Assembly: GCA_949752745.1 (NCBI GenBank) | Contig: OX457034.1 | Location: 131,924-195,923, forward strand | DNA: 64,000 bases | Source: Protula sp. h YS-2021 | Taxonomy: Eukaryota; Annelida; Polychaeta; Sabellida; Serpulidae | Reading direction: 5' to 3' | Part shown: positions 56,829-64,000 of the stretch, one piece after another | How the letters are laid out: each line of letters opens with the position of its first letter | How positions within the stretch are numbered: position 1 is the stretch's first letter | Notes under the pieces: model-generated | Databases searched by the model: none | The model's input: only the letters and a program-made list of their open reading frames with translations | What the model was told of the DNA's origin: nothing | Made by a program: the position numbers and the translations under genes

Positions 56829-59800
56829 CACTTCCGTTGCCGGCCGACCAAGACCCTACGGCAGTGTTTTGCAACAACGAGTTAAATTTGCGCGACATTG
56901 AGGTGTATGGGTTCGATTATGACTACACATTGGCCTGTTACACTGATGCCCTTCACCCTCTTATATATAACATGGCCAGAGAGGCATTGATTACACATTT
57001 GAAGGTAATGGTCCCTCTATGTAAAGTATTGGCTATATGGATGACCCAACTCCAACCCAACCTCACTTACGTACACTCTGCGGCTGGCAAGCACACCGGA
57101 AATCTTGGTAATTTGTTTTGGGTGTTAATTCAAAATTACAGCACGCAGTTTGTTTTTAATGGTGTGAAATAATGAGGCCAAAATTATGCCAACCTGTTCC
57201 TCACCCTCACTTAAAATCTGCCTTTGCCACCCACGTACCCCCCAAGATTTAGTTATGCAGCCCTTTCTGTTAATAGGATAAATACTAACTTATTAAACAT
57301 TGATTTTGAAGGTAACCACTTTTCTATTGCCATGCCCAATAACATGTCATTGTACCTGATTCTTTTAAAATGTACAAAAGCGGAATTAAGGCCAAATGTT
57401 TCTGCTGTTAGTTACCAATACTCTGTCGTTATAACTGATGTTGCTAACAGTGATTGGGATAAGCGTGCATCCTGCAGCATTGCTGCATTCAAAATACAAA
57501 GGATGCATCGAGATTTTCCCGAATGCATCCTTGCTGCATAGAGAATTTTGCTTGAAAAAAAGACATGTGGTCGTGTGACTTCTGTAAGTGCACACGAACT
57601 TTTGCAACTTCTCTTCGCGCACATAAAATTAGTATGAGACATCCGTAAAAGGTATCCCGACACATTATCCTTTGTACTCAGGCCATCACCCCTACAAAAG
57701 TTAACGAGTAATGTGTTTTTTAGGCCTTTTGAAGTTAGGATGAGAGGATGCATCGGAATCGTTTGGGATGCATCGAAAATTTGGTCGATGCAGCATTGCT
57801 GCAAACACGATTTTGCTTATCCAAATCACTCCTAAAAGGACGGTCTCTCCCCTCTCCCACCACCTCGTACAAACTTCTAGGCTTGCCAGGACACTGGAAC
57901 ACCCACTCCTTCGCCAATAATAATTATATCTACAACTCGTTTGGTACTTTCTGTTAATTTAATATATACTTACCTGTACTTGAATACTGACTTAATTTCG
58001 TTTTCAGTACCCTAAGGGAATCCGAGAATATGACTTTAATCCAAATTTCGCGATAAGGGGCCTACATTGCGACATGGAAAAGGTTTGTATGAGCTTTCTT
58101 GGCAGGTCGATGCTTGCCAGTGTCTGTGGTGCTTTTTTAAATCGCTAAATACAGCTTTCCTGAGGAAATAGTGTTGGACATATTGTATTGTTTCAAACAC
58201 AAGGGTGTAAAGAAAATAAGAACAAAGTGGTACATGTGAACTTGTCTGGAATAGAAAAAAAAATGCTCGGACCCTGTGTGCTAGGGATGTGTGAACGTCT
58301 TAGGGGCCAGATCTTAGAGAGCGTACATCCCCTCAACCCCCCCCCCCTCCCCCTTACATTCGTGATAGGAGTGTGTGTAAGGGGGGGGGGGGTTGAGGGG
58401 ATGTACGCTCTCTAAGATCTGGCAAAGGGTGGCGTCACAAATTGCAGTCGGGAGAGGGGAGGGGGGGGGGGGGGTGGATATTTACTTGTTCTGTTTGAAA
58501 GTTAAGTAAATTACATTTTATTATAACATTAAACTGAATATTCCAATTTTCAAGCGGTGTCTGTGAATAACCGATGGGTTAGAAAATGGCTGCTGTTCTG
58601 TTGACAGGGATTATTGATGAAGATCGATGCCTTCCATCACTACCAGTCCGGATCAGCCTACAGGTGATTTGTAGGGGGGGGGGGCGGGGGGAAGGTAGTG
58701 ACTGCATTTTCATTTTGGGAGACTGGTAACTAGTTAATTCGTCCAATTCGTGGTTCAAGTATTCAATATTATTTGTATTATTTATTTTAGGGGTACAGTC
58801 TTATATCAAATAATAGCTTATTTACATTGTATATTATTTTATTGATTTCAGGGGTCTGACGCCGGTACCAGACAAGGAGATGAAGCGACTGTATCACGGC
58901 ACGCACGTGAATCTGCACGAGGCGAGCAACTACTACGCGTTTGTGAGTGTCTCACGTTTGTCAGTGTCCCACGTGTCTCACGTTTGTGAGTGTCTGTGAG
59001 TCTCTCACGTAATTGTCTCACGTTTGTCAGTGTGTCATGTTTGCGAGTGCCTCATGTTTATGAGTGTCTCACGTTTGTGGGTGTCTCGCGTTTGTGAGTG
59101 TCCTACGTGAGTGTCTCATGTTTCTGAGTGTGTCACGTTTGTGAATGTCTCATGTTTATGAGTGTCTCACGTTTGCGAGTGTCTGGCGTTTGTGAGTGTC
59201 TTACGTTTGTGAGTGTCCCACGTGTCTCACGTTTGTGTCTCGCGTTTGCGACTGTCTTACGTTTATGAGTGTCCCACGTGAGTGTCTCACGTTTGTGAGT
59301 GTCTCGCGTTTGTTAGTGTCTCACGTTTGTCAGTGTGTCATGTTTGTTAGTGCTCTTTTCTAATACCACTTAATTGTCTACCCGGTCAAATTTATTTAAA
59401 CTAAAAAAAAAAAAAAATTAGAATGAAAAGAGTGCGATAAAAAATACCAGTAAGTTGACACGAAAAAAAAAAAAAGTGATAAAGGGATTACCCGTATGTG
59501 AATTAAGGAGCATCTAATGTGACAAAAATGTCTTTCATTTTTTTAATAAAAAAATGGAATTTCAAAGAAAGTTTTAGGCCTGTTCAGGGCCTTGAGAAAA
59601 GAGAGCCGTACTTCTTTATCCGAATAAATGAAGCTGAGGCCAGAGGGAGAGGTGGGGAGGGGGGGGGGGGGAGGAAGGAACTGGTGCTCAGGATCAGTAA
59701 TTGAAATTTATTAGTGATCGGATTCAATTTGTACTAAGGGAAAAAAGAGTGGACCGATTGCATTTCACTGGCCACATCACAAATCTAGTCTTCTTGGACC

Positions 59801-60628
59801 GGTGCCAAATTTATTAGTATTATTTAATATTTATTATTTAATACAGTTAAATTGCATTTAATCTACATTAGCTCTAAAATGCTTATCTCATAGACATTAA
59901 TCAAGATACGTTATCTGGAATTACTCAAGTACAAATTAAGTAAGAGGTATTGACTAGGATTGCCTCTAAATTTGGAATGTAAACAGCGGAAGTTTGAAAT
60001 CCAAAACAGAAAGCACTTCAGCTAATTCTAGTTTTGTGTCGTCATAACGAAATTGTACGATATTTTTATTTATTTGTTGTGCATGTTTCTAGAATGAAGA
60101 AACGTTTTGTTTCTATAGGAACTGTAAGAAAAAGGTGTAGAATTTGTACGTGTGAGTCATAAATTTTTGAGTCATAAATTTTTGACATTTCGACCGACAA
60201 TTTCAGCCTTCGTCTGGTGCCACGCTGTGCCAATTAATGGATCTCTTTGCCGTCCCGGAAATGACGTTATTTGCAAATGTTATAGAGGTATGCTTCATGT
60301 ATCAAACTAATAATAATAATATTTAATAGTAAAATAATAATAATAATAATAGCAAAGGGACTTGTGTTGGTTTAAAAGGTTTGGCTTAGCCTAGTAGCGG
60401 GGAGGGATGTGAGGAAGGGGGTGCGGGGTGGGGGGCAGTCGTGGTTATTTACATGGGTTCTGAGAAATATGGCCAAAGGTAGGCCCCTCCCTTGCAACAG
60501 TTTGCTAAGGTACAGAGCTAATTTGATATGTAAGTCAGTGTTTACATGTACTGTAATGCTTATTATTTCAGTATTTTGATAGAAACAGTATTCCAAGTAC
60601 TCCTGAGTATGTGTTCATGGATGTGAAG
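56829..60628 (+). CDS. NT5DC2/3-like 5'-nucleotidase domain protein (HAD fold), internal exons only
   Basis: Six consecutive exons with AG/GT borders and matching phases: 56829-57004, 58008-58082, 58608-58663, 58852-58942, 60207-60287 and 60572-60628 (178 codons, plus two bases at the 5' end). The reading begins [20 protein letters not shown] and carries the HAD motif [11 protein letters not shown], whose two aspartates are the nucleophile and acid/base in this fold. It continues with [65 protein letters not shown] and [21 protein letters not shown]5DC2/3 family members run in this order. The N-terminal exon(s) and roughly the last half (HAD motifs II-IV) were not found. The 3' part must lie past the satellite at 61395-64000, or the copy is truncated. 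Substrate for this family is poorly defined. Confidence 0.85.
58306..58423. repeat. Long hairpin: ~50-bp inverted repeat in the NT5DC-like gene
   Basis: Left arm 58306-58358 starts GCCAGATCTTAGAGAGCGTA. The right arm, 58376-58423, is its complement, differing only in the length of C/G runs. The spacer is about 17 nt. It may be a palindromic transposon relic. Confidence 0.85.
58936..59350. repeat. ~17-bp minisatellite starting at a splice donor
   Basis: Units such as TCACGTTTGTGAGTGTC. The first unit is the exon/intron junction itself (GCGTTT then GTGAGTGTC at 58937-58951). At least eight more exact GTGAGT donor cores follow within 410 bp. Confidence 0.88.
59351..60206. other. Remainder of the intron before the exon at 60207
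   Basis: A runs at 59404-59417 and 59464-59475 and a G run at 59659-59670. Otherwise nothing recognised. Confidence 0.3.
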
Positions 60629-60933
60629 GTTAGTGAAGTTTGCAGTGGTCGCTCTAGTTTTGTTCTAGTAAAATCAAGCTGAGAGTATCAATACTGAAAT
60701 AAATAAAACCAAAAACCGTTGTCCTGTGAGTAGGGGCATTAGGCAGTTTGGGCAGAAATTTCGCTCCCAGTTTTCCGTATCCGGTGCTAAGGCTTTAACT
60801 GAACCCGTTCCCTAAACTCCTGTGTAGTCATTTGGTTAACAGGGAGAAGTTAACTTTCTAAGTAAGCTCTCTATCGTAATTTCTGTACAATGACATTGCA
60901 AACATTGATATTTACATGACCACTTCACGCTTT

Positions 60934-60968
<35 letters not shown>

Positions 60969-61394
60969 CACTTATTTCCGTTGGTATTCAAGAGCTAACC
61001 TCTAGAGAGATATCGATCTGTATAACGGCAAGGTGATTGGATTTAAAGGGAAATGCGGGTATCTCACCTACAATTGACATTTCCTTCATACTTTCACAGT
61101 TTAATGCTTTGAGGGTATACATTCAAAAATTGAAAAGAAAAACAAGTTTGTCCAAGGACAAAGTCCCAGCTTACGAAAAGCAATAAGACCCATTCCAGCG
61201 TGCATGAGCGAAGGAATTTCCCTGAAATATCGGGCTTCAAAAGATGAGACGGCAAAGAGCTAGCTCAATAATTAATTTAGCACCGGACCAGAACACAGAC
61301 CGATAAATTCATACAAAGATTTCTTTACGTGAAAAATGGGGAACAGATTTTTTGTATCTCTGGTAGACTGGATAGTCTGCCATAGATACCTTCA
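60629..61394. other. Region after the last recognised NT5DC-like exon
   Basis: (AT)n at 60939-60964; no further exon of the gene recognised. Confidence 0.35.
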
Positions 61395-64000
61395 AACAAC
61401 GCTCGCATTTCGGACCAGTGCGCATATTTATGTAACTTGCCTCGATGCGCGGTTCTTATTCAGACAAGTACGCATGTTTATTTAATTTGCGTTGATGCGC
61501 GGCTCTCATTTTGGAACCGTGCACATGTTCACTTAACTTAATAAAGATTAATGCGCGGTTCTTATTCCAGACCAATGCGCATGTTTATTTTACTTTCGTT
61601 GATGAGCGGTACTTATTTTGGACAAGTGCACAAGTTTGCTTAGGTTGTCTTGATACGCGGTTCGCATTTCGGAAGAGTTTCCATGTTTATCTAACTTGCA
61701 CGGTGCGCATGTTTATTTAACTTGCGTTGACGCGCGGTTCGAATATCGGACCAGTGCGCATGTTTATTTAACTTGCATTATTGCGCGGTGCTTATTCTGG
61801 ACCAGTACAAATGTTTATTTAACTTGCGTTGGAGCGTGGTTCACATTTCGAACCACTCAACACGTTTATTTAAGTGGCGTTGATGCGCGGTTCGAATTTC
61901 GGACCAGTGCGCATGTTTATTTAACTTGCGCTGATGCGCGGTGCTTATTTTGGACCAGTGCACATGTTTATTTAACTTGCGTTGATGTGCGGTTGGCATT
62001 TCGGACCAGCGCCCATGTTTTTTTACCTTGTGTTGATGAGCGGTTCTTATTTCGGATCAGTGCGCATGTTTATTTACCTTGTGTTGATGTGCGGTTCTTC
62101 TTTCGGATCAATGCGCATGTTTATTTACTTGTGTTGATGTGCGGTTCTTATTTCGGATCAGTGCGCATGCTTATTTTACTTGCGTTGATGAGCGGTACTT
62201 ATTTTGGACAAGTGTACAAGTTTCCTTAGGTTGCCTTGATGCGCGGTTCGCATTTCGGAAGAGTTTGCATGTTTATCTATCTTGCGTTGATGCACGGTGC
62301 TTATTTTGGACGTGTGCATATGTTAATCTAACTTGCGTTGGTGCGCGGTTTGCATTTTGGACCAGTGCGCATGTTTATTCAACTTGCGTTGATGAGCAGT
62401 TCGAATTTCGGACCAGTGCGCATGTTTATTTAACTTGCGTTGATGCGCGGTGCTTATTTTGGACCAGTGCAAATATTTATTTAACTTCCGTTGGCGCGTG
62501 GTTCGCATTTCGAACCACTGCGCATGTTTATTTAACGTGTGTCGATGTGCTGTTCTTATTTCAGGCCATTGCGCATATTTCTTTAATTTGAGTTGATGCG
62601 CGGTTCTTATTCTGGACCAGTGCGCATGTTTATTTAAGTTGCGTTGATACGCAGTTCTTATTTTGAATAGTGCGCACGTTATTTAACTTGCGTTAATGCG
62701 CAGTTCGTTCGCATTTCTAACCAGTGCGCATGTTTATTTAACTTGCGTTAATGCTCGGTTCCCATTTGTGACCAGTGTGTTTGTTTATTTAGCTTGTGTT
62801 AATGAACGTTTCGCATTTTCCACCAGTGCGCACGTTTATTTAACTTGTGTTGATGCGTGGTTCGCATTTTGGACCAGTGCGCATATTTATTTAACTTGTG
62901 TTGGTGCTCGGTACTTATTTTATATCAGTGCAAATGTGTATTTAACTTGCGCTGAGGAGCGGTTCGGAATTCGGACCAGTGTACCTGTTTCTTTAGGTTG
63001 CGTTCATGCGAGGTTCGCATTTCGGACCAGTGCGTAGGTTCACTTAACTTGCGTTGACAAGCGAATTGCATTTCGGACCAGAACGCATGTTTATTTCAGT
63101 CCCGTCGATGCCCGACTCTTATGTCTATTCAACTTGCGTCGATTCGTGGTTCTTTTTTCGGATCACTGCGAATGTTTATTTAACTTGCGTTGATGCGAGG
63201 TTCTCATTTCAGACCACTGCGCATGTCTATTCAACTTTCGCCAATGTGTGGTTCTTTTTTCGGACAAGTGCGCATGTTTGTTTAACTTGCGTTGATGTGC
63301 GCTGCTTATTTTTGACCGGATCGCATGTTTATTTAACATCCGTCGATGCGCGGTTCGCATTTCCGACCATTGCCCATGTTTATTTAACTTGCGTTGATAC
63401 GTGGTTCTCATTTCAGACCAGTGCGCATGTTTCTTTGGGTTGCGCTGATGCGCGGTTCTTTTTTCGGACCAGTGTGCATATTTATTTAACTTGCGTTGAT
63501 GCGCGGTTCGCATTTCGGACAAGTGCGCATGTTTCTTTAGGTTGCGTTGATGCTCGATCCGCATTTCGGACCACTGCGCATGTCTATTCAATTTGCGTCG
63601 ACGCGTAGTTCTTTTTTCGGACCAGTGCGCATGTTTATTTAACTTGCGTTGATGCGCGGTGCTTATTTTGGACCAGTGCAAATATTTATTTAACTTCCGT
63701 TGGCGCGTGGTTCGCATTTCGAACCACTGCGCATGTTTATTTAACGTGTGTCGATGTGCGGTTCTTATTTCAGGCCATTGCGCATATTTCTTTAATTTGA
63801 GTTGATGCGCGGTTCTTATTCTGGACCAGTGCGCATGTTTATTTAAGTTGCGTTGATACGCAGTTCTTATTTTGAATAGTGCGCACGTTATTTAACTTGC
63901 GTTAATGCGCAGTTCGTTCGCATTTCTAACCAGTGCGCATGTTTATTTAACTTGCGTTAATGCTCGGTTCCCATTTGTGACCAGTGTGTTTGTTTATTTA
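61395..64000. repeat. 51-bp satellite continuing past the right edge
   Basis: About 50 units: TGCGCATGTTTATTTAACTT, GCGTTGATGCGCGGTTCTTA, TTTCGGACCAG. The unit equals 17 codons and is stop-poor on both strands, which gives long false frames (plus unit SAHVYLTCVDARFxFRT; a minus frame rich in HQRKLNKHAHWSE). A 386-bp block (62406-62791) recurs almost unchanged at 63615-64000. Confidence 0.95.

Noticed and set aside
61696..63608. Long plus-strand frames of 177, 150 and 184 codons and a minus frame of 184 codons
   Set aside because: They are translations of the 51-bp satellite. The unit is a multiple of three with no stop in those frames, and the frames end wherever a unit is mutated.

Overview
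The window looks like AT-rich nuclear DNA of a marine invertebrate animal. Genes are split by GT-AG introns, and between them lie dense minisatellites, homopolymer runs and transposon fragments. Two elements with ~180-bp tandem cores, a (GGAC/AGAC)n tail and a GC-rich 3' hairpin resemble the 'pearl'/HINE-type non-autonomous elements known from bivalves, so a mollusc or other lophotrochozoan is my best guess, at low to moderate confidence. No prokaryotic, organellar, tRNA, rRNA or CRISPR feature was recognised.

Layout. (1) 210-9941, minus strand: an SLC23-family (nucleobase/ascorbate) transporter. Eleven exons were reconstructed with all phases matching; the C-terminal exons lie beyond the left edge. 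Its large intron 2 holds a CR1/L2-like retrotransposon fragment, a stray intact-looking copy of its exon 11 and a partial copy of exon 2. (2) 14088-19688, minus strand: a second, degraded SLC23 copy made by a segmental duplication (offset about 15 kb), broken by stops, frameshifts and a LINE insertion, yet with a well-kept C-terminal end. (3) 20432-23595, plus strand: a complete six-exon gene for a small single-pass membrane protein with one CUB-like domain (here CUB1). (4) 25268-29273, minus strand: a paralogue, CUB2, with a proline-rich PPxY tail. (5) 32549-34877 and 39976-41929, minus strand: two tandem heparan-sulfate 3-O-sulfotransferase-like genes with identical intron positions. (6) 44297-48649, minus strand: a third CUB paralogue, CUB3, also with a PPxY tail. 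(7) 56829-60628, plus strand: six internal exons of an NT5DC2/3-like HAD-fold 5'-nucleotidase-domain gene, which runs into a 51-bp satellite that continues past the right edge.

Two points stand out. First, the three CUB genes share intron phases (1,2,1,1) and six cysteines. They form a local family with the order signal peptide, one CUB, one membrane segment, and in two of them a WW-ligand tail; they flank the sulfotransferase pair, so the cluster may concern cell-surface or matrix biology (inference). Second, at least six exon/intron junctions in three unrelated gene families have been copied in tandem into the adjacent intron, with the splice-site sequence included or abutting. Some copies grew into minisatellites, so the introns carry decoy donors or acceptors. 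Other items worth checking are a 33-bp-stem RNA-like hairpin (42846-42919), a 258-bp MITE with 45-bp terminal repeats (43406-43663), a 10-bp satellite in perfect register for about 90 units, and a shared terminal stem-loop in two non-LTR fragments.
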